Origin: Saururus chinensis
Taxonomy: Eukaryota > Streptophyta > Magnoliopsida > Piperales > Saururaceae
Assembly (NCBI GenBank): GCA_035235625.1
Contig: CP141141.1
Location: 41,687,719-41,751,718, forward strand
Direction: 5' to 3'
DNA length: 64,000 nucleotides
The notes beneath the pieces were generated by a model, which was not told where the DNA came from, ran no database searches, and was given only the letters and a program-made list of their open reading frames with translations. Below are positions 35,552-47,049 of the stretch, in pieces; positions within the stretch are counted from its first letter, which is position 1; each line of letters opens with the position of its first letter. The translations under genes and the position numbers were made by a program.

Positions 35552-38042
35552 CTATGGATTTTGGCCACCAGTCAGCTCTTTTATTTCCACTTCAGCATCA
35601 GTTACTTGACTCTTGCTAAATCCTAACCGGATAGCTCTCCCCATCAATTTCTGCAGCAACAACAAAATCAATAGAATATAAAATCAATTTAAGAGGAACC
35701 CAGGTTAACAAACAAAACTAATTGAGTTGAGCTGGCTGCTTGCCCATGGTACAGGAAACTCAGGTTTTTCATTTGATGCAGGTGAAAATAATTACCAATC
35801 ATCATCATCATTATAAGTTAATCTCAGCTATATCCAGAAAGATAGAATAACTGTTTGACATCAAAGTGATACATTTAAGTGTGAGAACATGGTAGGAAAG
35901 TTTTATTGTGGCTGCCCATCTTGATGAACCCACCAATGAGGGAATAAAGCAATGATGATAACCTTTCTTATTTACTTGAGAATAGGCTTTATGAGATGAT
36001 GTCTACGGGTGTCATACTGATATGGCCACCTTTTACTACAAAGTTGACAAAGGAAGAACAAGTTTGCTTCTCATACAGAAGTATGATGAAGTACAAATTT
36101 AGTAAATACTAAGAAATTCATTAAAGAAGACAAATCGCAAGAAAGGTACCCATTTTTTAGGTAGGTCATATGCATATTCAGTACCTTCCCATTAAAAGCA
36201 GTAATAGCTGCTTCAGCAGCTTCCTTTGAAACAAAGGATATGAAGCCATAGCCAGCTGGCCTTCTTGGATTGGTCTGGTAGACTACTTCGGCAGAGAGAA
36301 TTTCATCATTTGGAGCTCCAAAAAGTTCTCTCAGATCACTAGACTTCACTCCCCAAGTCAAATTTCCAACAAACAAGTTGTACCCAGTTATGGCCTTCTT
36401 TGGAGGAGGGGCAGATGGTTTCTTCTTTACTACTCGTGCAAATTCGACCTTTATAACACGGCCTTCGAATTCCTGGTTCACAAACAATGAATCCTATTTC
36501 ATAAATAAACTCTGAATTAAATGAACATATTTGTAAGATGTATAAAAAGAAGATAAGTAGAGGCAACTAACACACATCAGTTTCATAGTATATGCCCTTA
36601 AAGTAGCAAATGAGCTCCTACAATTTACAAAAAAAATTCATCTGGAGCAATCCAATATCCTTATAATTAAAAAGATGAACTAAGAAAAAGCACCAAGAAA
36701 TAGATTTTGGAGATCTAACTTAGGATATAAATTTTGTAGACCACTTACGTATTTCGAAAATTGAATAATAATTGACCCATTGACAGAATCTAGAAATTGA
36801 GAAATTTGTCAAATACGGATGATTTTCAAACTCATGCAGCTCAAAGCAATGACTTAATCTGTGAATGTAAAAGAAATACCAGCATAAAATCCAAAGGCTA
36901 AAATAAGAAATGAATGGCAACCAACGCAGATCTATTCCCCAAGTCACTTTCTTATAACAGCAAAGTAAAAGGACTACAATGAAATACTTCTTTAGTTTGT
37001 CACAATAAAACCTCGTATAAAAATACAACAAAACCGAACTATTCAACACAATATAACAGGCTTGTATCTTCTTCTCTTGCTTATATAATCCTTCTCTTAC
37101 ATCATTCTGATCTGCAATTACCTCTTGTAACCTAACGCAGCTCTATTCCCCAAGTCACTTTCTTATAACAACGATGTAAAAGGACTGCAATGAAATACTT
37201 CTTTAGTTTGTCACAATAAAACCTCGTATAAATATACAGCAAAACCGAACTATTTAACACAAAATAACAGGCTAGTATCTTCTTCTCTTGCTTATATAAT
37301 CCTTCTCTTGCAACATTCTGATCTGCAAATACCTCTTGAAACCTATATATTCCCTCTTTGGAACATGAATAGACTCCAAATCCATCTGCTTACGAGCAAC
37401 GCGAGATTTTTTTCAAAATACATGTTTTATCATCGAATTTATGTCCCTGAAAGAAAATCTAAAACTAGAAAAACTACTACAATTTAAATACTATGTTTAT
37501 GAAGGTGAAAAGAATGGGAATGCACTTACATAGGAATCGAGATTACTAAGCGCCTCCAGAGCCTCTTCCTCTGTTCCCATTGTAACAAAAGCCAACCCAC
37601 GATTACGAGTCTTATTATGCATTGAGAGCTTAACAAACACAGACCCATATCAGAAAAAAGGGGGAAATTTTGAAAACAGAACGACGAATTAACAGAAGAA
37701 CCGAGTAAAAAAAGTCACAACCTCAATGTCTGTGACAGTTCCATAGCGCTCAAACAAGCAACGAACATCATCGAGAGTGCTAGTCCAAGGGACATTCTGG
37801 GCAATCAATCTAGTCCGGTGTGGAGTAGCCTCGGGGTCAGAAGGGGGGCTCTCAAGGGCGGCAGAAGCAGAAGCAGCGGAAGCAGAGGTGAGGAGGAGAA
37901 AACGTCTGTGCAAAACAGGGGATGCAAGGGAGAAGAACGGGAGGCAGAAAGAGAAGTTGGCTTGTGACGGTCTCTTTAATGAGACAAAAGGCGAGTGCTG
38001 GACGTTGTGCGGAGCGAGTGGGTATCTGAGGAGAAGCGCCAT
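35552..38042 (-). CDS. Plastid two-RRM ribonucleoprotein (33/28-kDa RNP type)
   Basis: Chloroplast RNPs bind and stabilise plastid transcripts and help editing or splicing. Exons: 38042-37722, 37628-37530, 36472-36185, 35650-35552, all joining in phase 0, give 268 residues. Residues 1-70 form a Ser/Ala-rich transit peptide. RRM1 (about 78-153) has RNP2 LIAQNVPW and RNP1 RGLAFVTM. A Lys/Pro linker (KKKPSAPPPKK) precedes RRM2 (about 171-245), with RNP2 NLFVGNLTW and RNP1 GYGFISF. The C-terminus GFSKSQVTDAEVEIKEL ends soon after. There is no acidic N-terminal domain, so it resembles the smaller 33-kDa RNP-like group rather than CP29/CP31. The second intron carries a 211-bp tandem duplication. 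Confidence 0.9.
36923..37344. repeat. 211-bp tandem duplication inside an intron
   Basis: Two head-to-tail copies (36923-37133 and 37134-37344) share nearly all bases, for example CTATTCCCCAAGTCACTTTC, ACTTCTTTAGTTTGTCACAA and CTTGCTTATATAATCCTTCT in both. The few differences imply a recent duplication. It lies in the second intron of the ribonucleoprotein gene. Confidence 0.92.
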
Positions 38043-39023
38043 GAATTGTCACAGCAAGAACTTCCCGTCACTGGTTTTAGCTGCTGACTGTCGGAGGAGG
38101 CGGAGTGGATATAATCAGGAGTCTGGGCAAGATGGCGCTTTGTGTACTAGTTTAGGACAAATGGGCCAATAAATGGGCCTTTTTTAATATGAGCCTTAAT
38201 GGAATGATTCATTGTCGCGCTTTTTTTTCGTATTCCTATGTGGGCCTTATAGTTCACAATTTAAATTGAAAATTTATAACATTCTCCAGGATTTTCTGCC
38301 GGGTTAGGAGCAACTTTGAACTGGCTGGTCTCAAATTAGCATATGGGCTAGAAGTATTAACGAGCCATGGGCTACAAGTATTAACGAGCTGAGAATTGGG
38401 CTTATTTAGTTTGAATTCGAATTCAAACTATTCAAGTTTGTCTCAAACTTTGAAGTTCGAATCGAGCTCAGCTCAAACTACAATAAGTCAATTATGAGTA
38501 TTTCTAGGGCTTGGGCTTAAATTAAAAATAATAATAAAATATATTTAAATTTAAAGCATATGAAGTATTTTTACTTAGTAAGATATATTTAGTATTAAAT
38601 AATAATAATAATAAATACAAATCAATTAAGTATCACGATTGCATGTCAAACAATTGAAGTCATTGAGAAAGAAGAAAACTATAACAAATAAATTTTAGTT
38701 ACAAATGCTTCAAAAAAATATAAAAAATAGAAACACACATATAATGCATTATTATATACTTCTTCATATATTCTTTTATTCACATACCTATAAATCACTC
38801 AAAAAGATAAAAAAAATAAAACCCACAAAAAGAACTATTATTGACCCTTAATATGCCTCCAATAGAGAAAACATTCGTAAACTGAGGTTAGTCCCCCATT
38901 GTCATGCTTTAGCTTTTGAATTTTTTTTATTTTTTTTTGTAAATTGAGGTTAGTCCCACCAAGTGCCATGTTTTTTTTTGAAGAGTTCTTAGGTATCTTA
39001 GTATGATATCATGTTGATCTTTT

Positions 39024-39118
39024 GTTCTATATTAATAGCTCTATTTGGTTTTCAAATGAACTAATTTTAATTTATCTTAAAAGGTCAAATTGAGTTATTA
39101 ATTTAGGATGAAAGTTAT
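39024..39118. mobile_element. Stowaway-like MITE fragment
   Basis: GTTCTATATTAATAGCTCTA through ATTAATTTAGGATGAAAG matches the family seen at 40051, in the opposite orientation on the right side. Only part of the element remains. Confidence 0.45.
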
Positions 39119-39214
39119 ATATAAGTGTTTGTGTCTCCAAATTTATTACTTTTAAAATATATTATATATCATACATTAAAATTATACATTCATTACAATT
39201 CAATGAAGATACAT

Positions 39215-39248
<34 letters not shown>

Positions 39249-39688
39249 TACAATATAAATACATATTTGAATGAATAATTATATCTATATAATATATTAG
39301 TAGAAGTGTATGTGCATAACACACTTGTTGCACTTTATAGATTTGGAGTTTTATCTAATATTTTTGGTGTAATATTGAGGGTTATTTAAGACTTGTATGA
39401 CAAAAAACTCACCCCTTTTCAATTTAATAATAGTGTAGATTAGAGGTAATTTAAGATTTATGTGATAAAAATCTCTACTCTCTTCTCATTTTAAAAAGTT
39501 TTAAACCAATTAGGATTATGAAATTCATATGTGGCTACAAGATTATAATTATTGGAGAAATTATTATAATATTTTAAGTCTCTTAAATACTAAATTAAAT
39601 AAGAATTTATTTAAAAGGGCAATACAGCATGGCAAAACCTCTACCTCCTCGCTTTAATAAAAGAATAGATACATAGACATATATCATT

Positions 39689-39735
<47 letters not shown>

Positions 39736-40050
39736 TTTGAAATCATATTCGAGTTTGAACTTAAGTTGTTTGAGTTCAAGCTTGAGCTCAAGTCGAGTAT
39801 GAGTTAGGTTAGAGTTCGAGCCGAGCTATGTTTGAGTCAAGCCCAGTTCAAGTTGAGTCAAACCAAACCAAGTTTAACCTGTTTGACAAGGAGGCTCATC
39901 TCATTAATACTCTTAGTCCTTACCATAATGTACACAAGACTATTCTGTGCGTTTAAAAAGATGACAAGAGAATGATGGTTCAATTTTTTTTTGGGGGGGG
40001 AGCTAATGATGGTTCAATTGTTTTTATTTAGTATTCTATGAAAAAAATGT

Positions 40051-40259
40051 TACTCTATCCATCCTAAATTAATAGCTCTATTTGACAAAAATATATATTT
40101 ATTCTATATTAATAGCTTTATTTTGTTTAATTTAAGTGGTTGGGTACTAAAAAAATAATCTCATGAGCTTATTTTTCATTATCTTAGATATGAGTTGTAT
40201 CATTTAACAAAAATTACTATTTTTTCAAATATAACTATTAATATGGGACAAAGAGAGTA
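40051..40259. mobile_element. Stowaway-like MITE, best copy
   Basis: Starts TACTCTATCCATCCTAAATT and ends AATATGGGACAAAGAGAGTA; the ends are imperfect inverted repeats flanked by T/A. Internal CTATATTAATAGCTTTATTT and AATTTAAGTGGTTGGGTACT are shared with the other copies. Confidence 0.65.
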
Positions 40260-41046
40260 TTATGTATTATCTCTGTGCCATAAAAAAAGTGTCGGGCTTT
40301 AGAAATACCTATATAAAGAATAATAGACAAGTTTAAACAAAATAAAATTTGGAGTTTTTTGTCATGTTTTGACTTGAGGCTCATTCTTCTTTAAATTTTG
40401 CTTATTTTACCTAGACATTTAATAGTACTGAGAAAATAATCATGTTGTATAATTTTTGATAAAATTACCAAATCGAGGCCCATGTGAATAATATGTGAAA
40501 TATTCACCCAATTCAATGATTTGCTGAATATACCAAAATTATAAACTTTATCTTTTTTAATTATCATCCTCATTTATCTTTTAAATTGGACTCCTCTTAT
40601 TTTTTAGAAGGGGTAGAACTATTTCTATTTTTTTTTGGTTAAATTAAATCAACCCCTCCAACCAAAATCGAAACTTTGGAGGGGAAGGGGAAAAAAAGAA
40701 AAAGAAAACGAAAGGGAACATTTTTAGAGTTAAAATGAAATCAAGTTGATGTCAGCATCTAGTGGGGTAGGCCAGCGGGTCAAGGTCGATTTTTAACATA
40801 CTAATTTTAATATGTATTATATTATATATGAGTCGTAATATAATATATAGAGAGATAAAATATCATGTACTTTTGTACTATGTTAGCCTCTATGGATCAT
40901 ACTAAAGACCTTTTGTACCATGGTTATAGGCTCTTGTCATAGAGCCCGGCTAGGCTAGACACGTCCTTATTTGTATAGTACTTCCTCAGTCCTATTGATA
41001 ACTCTATTTAATATATTTAAAAATAAATAAATAAAATTATTAATAT

Positions 41047-41226
41047 TTTTACTGTCCTAAATTAATAGCTCTATTTGAAGAAAAAAATTGTTACATATTA
41101 ATAGCTTCATTTTGTTAATTTTAAGTAGTTGGGTACTTAAAAAAGAATATTGCATACTTTTTTTTTTATTAGACATGAATTTTACTATTTAATAAAATTA
41201 CTATTTTTTTAAAATATAACTATTAA
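41047..41226. mobile_element. Stowaway-like MITE
   Basis: Starts TTTTTACTGTCCTAAATTAA and ends ATAACTATTAATATACGATG, with the shared internal blocks CATATTAATAGCTTCATTTT and AAGTAGTTGGGTACTTAAAA. A similar terminus (CTTCCTCAGTCC) at 40981 suggests nesting or a second damaged copy. Confidence 0.55.
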
Positions 41227-42154
41227 TATACGATGAATGAAGCATAAGAGAGAGGAAATTGTCCCCTTGGAATAATAGTCTAAAGGTATATCCCATATGG
41301 TTATGATCTTGGAGGCTAGTCGGATAAGACTTGAAGTGGTTGAGTTTTCTTGTGTGGGCCCCACTTTTTGTAGGTGATGCGTATAGTAAGAAAAAGTTAG
41401 TATGGGAATAATGATAAAAGTGACGTTTATTAACCACCAGCCGTAAGAAGGGAAGCATTTATAATGCCTTAATTGACAATAAGCCTAACATAAGAAACAC
41501 ATAGGAACCCTTAATATTTGAGATTGATGGCGCATACACTAATACATATTAATGATTATAATACTAACATATGCTAAGCTCATCATATGTAAGAAACATA
41601 AAAAACATACCCCTTTTGATGCCCTTAAAATACTCCTATTTTATAATAAAGAAAAAAATTTATATAAGTTTAAATTTATAAGCAATAGCATGAGCTCAGG
41701 TGTTATGATATCAGATCGAAATACGATGAAAAAAACCAATTTATCCGTAGAGCTCACGCCGTCGGACGATGCCGGGCTCACGCTGACACGGGCTTATCCA
41801 AACAATACTATTGTAACAAACTTTATTAATAAGTATGCTATCATTTAATACAAATGCCATAACGTCATAATTGTATGAGTAATTGGTCACCATCTTCCAT
41901 TGTCAACTGTGCCTAGTTAGCGACTAGGACTTTTACGGTGAATTGCAATTATTTTACTGGTCGATCTAAATAATGCGTTGCTTGCAAGAAATCCTACGTT
42001 AGGTACAAGGATAGTTAATTTATTAAAATAAATATTCAACATTGAACGAACGTGCTAAATTTAATTCTAAACTGATCTTCCTGTTCCCGGCCCACTGAAT
42101 TTTTATCACATTTTACACCACGACTTTCTTTGCGTTTGGTCCTCTCTTCTACAT

Positions 42155-43552
42155 TCATGCCTGCTTTCTCTTGGGATTATTCATTCCCTGCTCGACTACC
42201 ATTTCAACCTGCGCCTCCACTTCTTCCTTCAATTCGTCCACCTGCAATATCGTGTGACAAAACGAAGATTAGATGATCCACTTCTCGCCATTAGAGATTC
42301 AGCCCATCTCATCCCCTACATATACATGTGGCCTTTAAACTTGTGGTTTTCAGTTTTTTCGGTTTTGAACTCAAGCCGTTTCCTTGGCAACACAACACAG
42401 GATTTGAGCATATGCCCATGGTGAAGATTAGCTGTCCCATACTAGCTCCCATCCTTTTGATCAGTATCAAAGTTACGAGTAATATGCAGCTGATCAGTGA
42501 CGTGATTCATTATTTTAGTACGTACGAGTTGCAAACTGGGTATCTGCTCAATTTGAAGTGAATTATATTTGGAACATGGTTTTGACTTGGCAACGACCAA
42601 AATTACTTGTTTAAATTCTTGAACTGATGAAAAAATTACCTTGTGTATGAACCCCAAGGCTAATTCAGCATCTTTTTCTACTTCTTTAGAGGCGCACTCT
42701 ATGAAAGCTGCAGCTTCCTTCAGCTTAGATCCTTCAGGGAGATTCTCGGCCAGCTCCTCAGACACCTTCCCAGCAAACTCGGCAACCTCTTCCACAACCG
42801 TGACTACACCCTCCACCACATGTTCCACCTCGGCTATAGATACATAAAACCAAAGGATTAAGATGAAGTCAAACTTACAGCATCTTAGCATAACACCATT
42901 GCATGAGCTTTCGTTTTGATGATTGCTGTAAGAATATTTCCATATGCATGTGATGATGAAGATAATTTTAATGCATACTATTTACAATCGGCAATCAAGT
43001 GTTGCTGGAAGGTAAAAACAGAAGCTATCATTACCAGGAAACTTACATTCTATTGCTAGTAATGTCTGGAACTTCGACTTCCAAAAGGGTAGAATCAGAG
43101 ACAATATGGACCACAGAATCCCCCAGGTTCCTCTGAATGAAATGGCCTGTGTATCAGTATCATTGACAGTAGTAAATGAATAATCAAACTCAAGTGGTAA
43201 GGAATTACTTGTCAGGTTGTGGAGCATTTGGAACGGACGGAAGGGGATTCACACCCCTGCATCAAATTCAGCATTTTATCATGTTAAGCGTCTAATAAGC
43301 AAGCCTGATAAAACTGATCATAATCACGGTTTGATAAACATAAGGTTGATGACTTGATAAAAAGAACATCAATAATATTGCACGCCATATTTAATTCTAC
43401 TTACAAATTTGCATGAAGTTTATGACCATGCAGTCTATAAATCCTTTGACACCAGAAAACATTGCCCAAGTGCTTGAATGCAGATACTGATCTCGAAGAA
43501 GGATTTGAAAGGCGTTTGTGGGCCTGGCCACGGCGATGAAAGTTGAGGCCAT
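42155..43552 (-). CDS. Small conserved-looking plant protein, unknown function (hydrophobic helix plus acidic helices)
   Basis: Exons deduced from phase: 43552-43401, 43256-43209, 43132-43047, 42833-42640, 42241-42155, total 188 residues. The N-terminus (MASTFIAVARPTNAFQ) fits an organelle transit sequence. A hydrophobic segment GTWGILWSILSLILPFW (about 67-83) is a likely membrane helix or anchor. It is followed by a long helical region rich in Glu and Val (AEVEHVVEGVVTVVEEVAEF, KVSEELAENLPEGSKLKE, SKEVEKDAELALGFIHK), and the last exon is again acidic (VDELKEEVEAQVEMVVEQ). I recognise the layout as a plant family lacking a named function. Phase requires the weak donor AA|GTAGAA for exon 1 rather than the stronger GTAAGT four bases earlier, so exon 1 is the uncertain part. 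An upstream in-frame ATG (43684) exists. Confidence 0.7.
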
Positions 43553-45555
43553 GGAAGTTGTTGCTGGAAGGAGGAAGACAGCTTGCCATGCTTTTTCAAC
43601 CTCCAATGCCCAATGGATGTTTTGCTCAGTCCATCCTTCATAGCTCCAATTCAATTTAAAGAAAAACCCACATGCAGCAGCCACATTTTTTTAATGATTC
43701 CACATGGTTAGGTCATCACGGGCCAAATTTACGTTATTTACAAAATTATGAACTGTGAATGACATTTATATCGGTTTTATATACTTAACTTATTTCCCAT
43801 GCTTTCTGCTCAACTCCCTTATTATATATCCTTCATTCGAAGTGGAGAATGCTATTTGCTTATGATTGAAACGTTGCCATTCTTGACGCCTGTTTGGCAC
43901 AGGGTATTTCTTCGTTGGCTGAGTCAATAAATATTGCCACTAGGACGGACAGCTCTGCACCAACTCGATGCCCTCAAGCAATCAAAGAAATCTCGGAAGT
44001 CACTGCACGAGGTCTACTTTGTTCACATTAAATTAATTTGTCACATACACTTTAAACGTCAAAAAGGATTGTAATGCAATTGGCAGTTTCCATGGAATTT
44101 GTCAATAAGTAGACTTAGAACCTTTGGTTGGTCTCATAAAAAGGACGCGTCTAGCCTCGTGACCAAACAGCTCTGGTCACGTAGTTAGTCAGGAAAACAT
44201 TTTTTTCGTCATCAGGTCGTCCAATTTTTTTTTTTCCCAATCAAAGCCAAATTATAGAGTACCATCATTTCCACGAGGTTTCTGCTTCATTTCGTTCTTC
44301 TGTCATGGTGGACCAGTTGCTGATACCTCTCAATCTCTGAAACATGTTTCCACAATAAACACATTTTCATAGCCTATTTTATTTCAGAAGCCTGTTTTGG
44401 GCCAAATGCTGTGTTATAGACTGATATGGGGCGTGTGGCAGAAGCCCACATCCGTTATAGTGATTGAAGCAAGGCCTCTACTTGAAGTAAGGGATTCAAC
44501 AAGACTTCCAGTCACGAAAACTTCTAAAATATACTCATTACTACATAGTCTGGGCCCGTACTTGTATCATCCAGCTATTTCTTTCCATCAGTTATTGCAA
44601 ATCTGCCCAAACTTGATGGGCTCGCAATAACTGGCCAAATTCTATGAGCAATAAGAGCCCAAGTTTTTTTCAGCTACAGTTCAGATCAGACCACCTACTT
44701 CCCAACACTTGCTAACGGCCCCAGGTCCACAATAATTGGGGGTACGAAACAGGGGGCCCCCAAGGGTCAGTGGGCAGTCAACGTTGCAAAGAGCCCATCG
44801 CTGGAACCAAGTAACAAGACAAGAGACAAGATTTCTGTGTCCTTAGGCCTTGGAGACTAGTAGAACCAAAGAATCTCATCCCTTCACCAGGGATTAGGGT
44901 GGAAGATAAAGTTTCGTACATGATGTTGGGTCCATACTAAGTTTTACATGTTAACGCATTCTCATTGATGTTCGTCTAAACGGCCTCCATTGTCTTGCAT
45001 ATCTACAAATTTCTTTCTTTGTGCAAGTGCTTGAGGGTGACACTCAATTGTACAATTGAAGCATTTTTTTTGGGTGTCAAGTAGGGGTTTTGGAGTCGCG
45101 AGGACCTGACTCGCTCGGGCTACGCTTCTCTATATAAAAGTCTTATACCACTTTTGATTAAATAGAGTGAGTCACTCTTGATAACATAAAGATTAGATAG
45201 AGTAAATTTTTTTATGTAAAAAAAATAGAGTAAGATTTTTAGTATAGAAAAATGAAGTAGAAATATCTGCTTCCCAAGTAATTAGAGTCATAATCAATAG
45301 ATGAAGTGGTAAGATGTAAGATCACCACCCAAGTGGTCTTATTTTATTTGTACGGATTTTTTTTCCAACATACATATTGTCAATAATAAAAATTTTAAGG
45401 GTTGGCAAAATTTTACCAGTTAATCACAAGGTCGTTCAAACCGCTTCAACCCAATTTAGGAACTTTGGCGAAGGCCAAAATGTCCTATCGGTCAGAGTTG
45501 GCTTTTTTTTTCTTCCGCTTTTGGCCTAACCCTTATCCAGCGAGTAGAAGGCCAC

Positions 45556-45611
45556 TTTGCTTCTCTTCAATATACGTTTCATGTTTGCTTCTCTTCAATA
45601 TACGTTTCATG
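45556..45611. repeat. 28-bp exact tandem duplication
   Basis: TTTGCTTCTCTTCAATATAC followed by GTTTCATG occurs twice head to tail (45556-45583, 45584-45611) with no differences. Confidence 0.95.
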
Positions 45612-46358
45612 CAATCGACCTCTTAAAGCATTGTACAGCCGGTCGCATGTAAAATAGCCCCCCCACGCATCACATGCACAAGATAAGCCTCTCTCAAATG
45701 TGCCCTGCCATTCCACCAACACCCTCTTCGTTAACCAAACATTTCATTTAAACAAGCAAATATCTAAGTAGGCCCAGATCAACAGTGTTCTATGAGCCTG
45801 CCCCAATATAAGTGAGAAGATACCATTTTACCCCAACAAAAAAATATATGAAAAGAGTGATGTATGGAAGAGGATATTAAAATTAATGAAATCATGTAGA
45901 AAGGAGCTTGATTGGAAAATGGGAGAGTGAAAGCACAGACCCAAATGATCAAACCACTCAAACGCCATCAAAGGGGAGGAGAAAAACTGTAGAAAAGTAC
46001 AGGATGATGTGCTTGCACAGATTATAGTTTTTGCATCTACCAAATGCGGCCAGGAGGGGGAAGGGGGGGTGTCTTCTGGTTTTCAATTCTCATCCACTCT
46101 TTTTTTCCGCTACACAACAAAGAAGACAAAGCAGAGAGAGAGAGAGACATGATAAAGATGAAAGATTGGAGAGGCAAGAGGCTGGCTGGTGTTCCATAAA
46201 ATATGTGAAAAATTTTGTTAGCAATAATTCCAACGGCTAAGGCCATCTATGCTCATAAGCTTTCCCTTCCAAACCCCCTCCCAAAAAAAAAAAAGTCTAC
46301 CACTTTTAAGACCCAAATAATAGAGCTCCCTACAACAGACCAAACACCAGAGCCTTGT

Positions 46359-46380
46359 CCCCCCCCCCCCCCCCCCCCCC
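46359..46380. repeat. Homopolymer C tract (22 bases)
   Basis: An unbroken run of 22 C, preceded by CCTTGT and followed by TCCCCCTCC. Its length is likely variable and hard to sequence. Confidence 0.95.
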
Positions 46381-47049
46381 TCCCCCTCCTCTTCTACCCG
46401 TTGGCTGTGGCCTTTGGTCATTTACAGAAAAAGATAGATAGCTCAGTAGGGAATCCCAATGCAGTGAGAGGGAAGGAGGGAGAGAGAGAGATGGAGGGGA
46501 TGGGTGGGCAGCGGAGTGGGAGTCTCTGGACTCTGGGCTCTCTGGAGGTGATCCTTTAGATTATGTTTGTTTACTAGTCTATTAGTCCTGGCATAGAAAA
46601 AAAATTGATCTTTTATTTGTTCTCCCCATACTCAACCCACCCCCCCTCTCCTCTCCTCTCTCCCTGCCTCCACAGTCCACCCTCCCCTGCTCTGTCTCTC
46701 TTGCCCTGCAAAAAAGATCTGCTTTGAGATTGCATTTTTCGCTCTTGTACTTTTTAATTTGTGTTTTTTGTTTTTAAAGTTAGTGAAACATGGGGGAAGT
46801 GGGTTTTTTGGAAGAATTCTGATTTGGGGAATCGGTGAATTTGGGTCGTCGGATTGAGGAGTAAAAATTATAAATGGAGCTCCTTTACCCTGTTTGTTCA
46901 GATTTGTTGTCCTCACGAAGGAGTTCTTACAGGGAGGGATTCGGGCATGGAGGGCGCGTTTAGCTTGGGGATTTGATTGGGCCTTTTTTATTTTAGCTGT
47001 CTGTTTGTGGGTTCTGGCCTTCCGGGTCTGTGGATTGGTGGGCTCTGGC

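Larger units (their letters stand above)
38060..42150. other. AT-rich intergenic block with MITEs and microsatellites
   Basis: No gene supported. It begins with the divergent upstream region of the ribonucleoprotein gene. Segments at 38400-38500 and 39735-39880 are both dense in GAGCTCAAG/GAGTTCGAG motifs in opposite orientations and may be subterminal regions of one degraded DNA transposon of about 1.5 kb. (TA)n tracts occur at about 39226-39248 and 39697-39731. Confidence 0.45.
43700..47049. other. Intergenic DNA and AFB 5' leader
   Basis: No gene supported in 43700-46400. Contents: a 28-bp exact tandem duplication (45556-45611), a CT/GA-rich zone (46120-46150) and a 22-base C run (46359-46380). 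From about 46440 the GA-rich then CT-rich sequence probably belongs to the promoter and 5' leader of the F-box gene. Confidence 0.5.

Noticed and set aside
46894..47049. Upstream extension of the auxin-receptor frame
   Set aside because: The frame is open from 46894, but the extra 52 residues are hydrophobic and Trp-rich with no relation to the family. The acidic start at 47050 fits AFB4/5 proteins.
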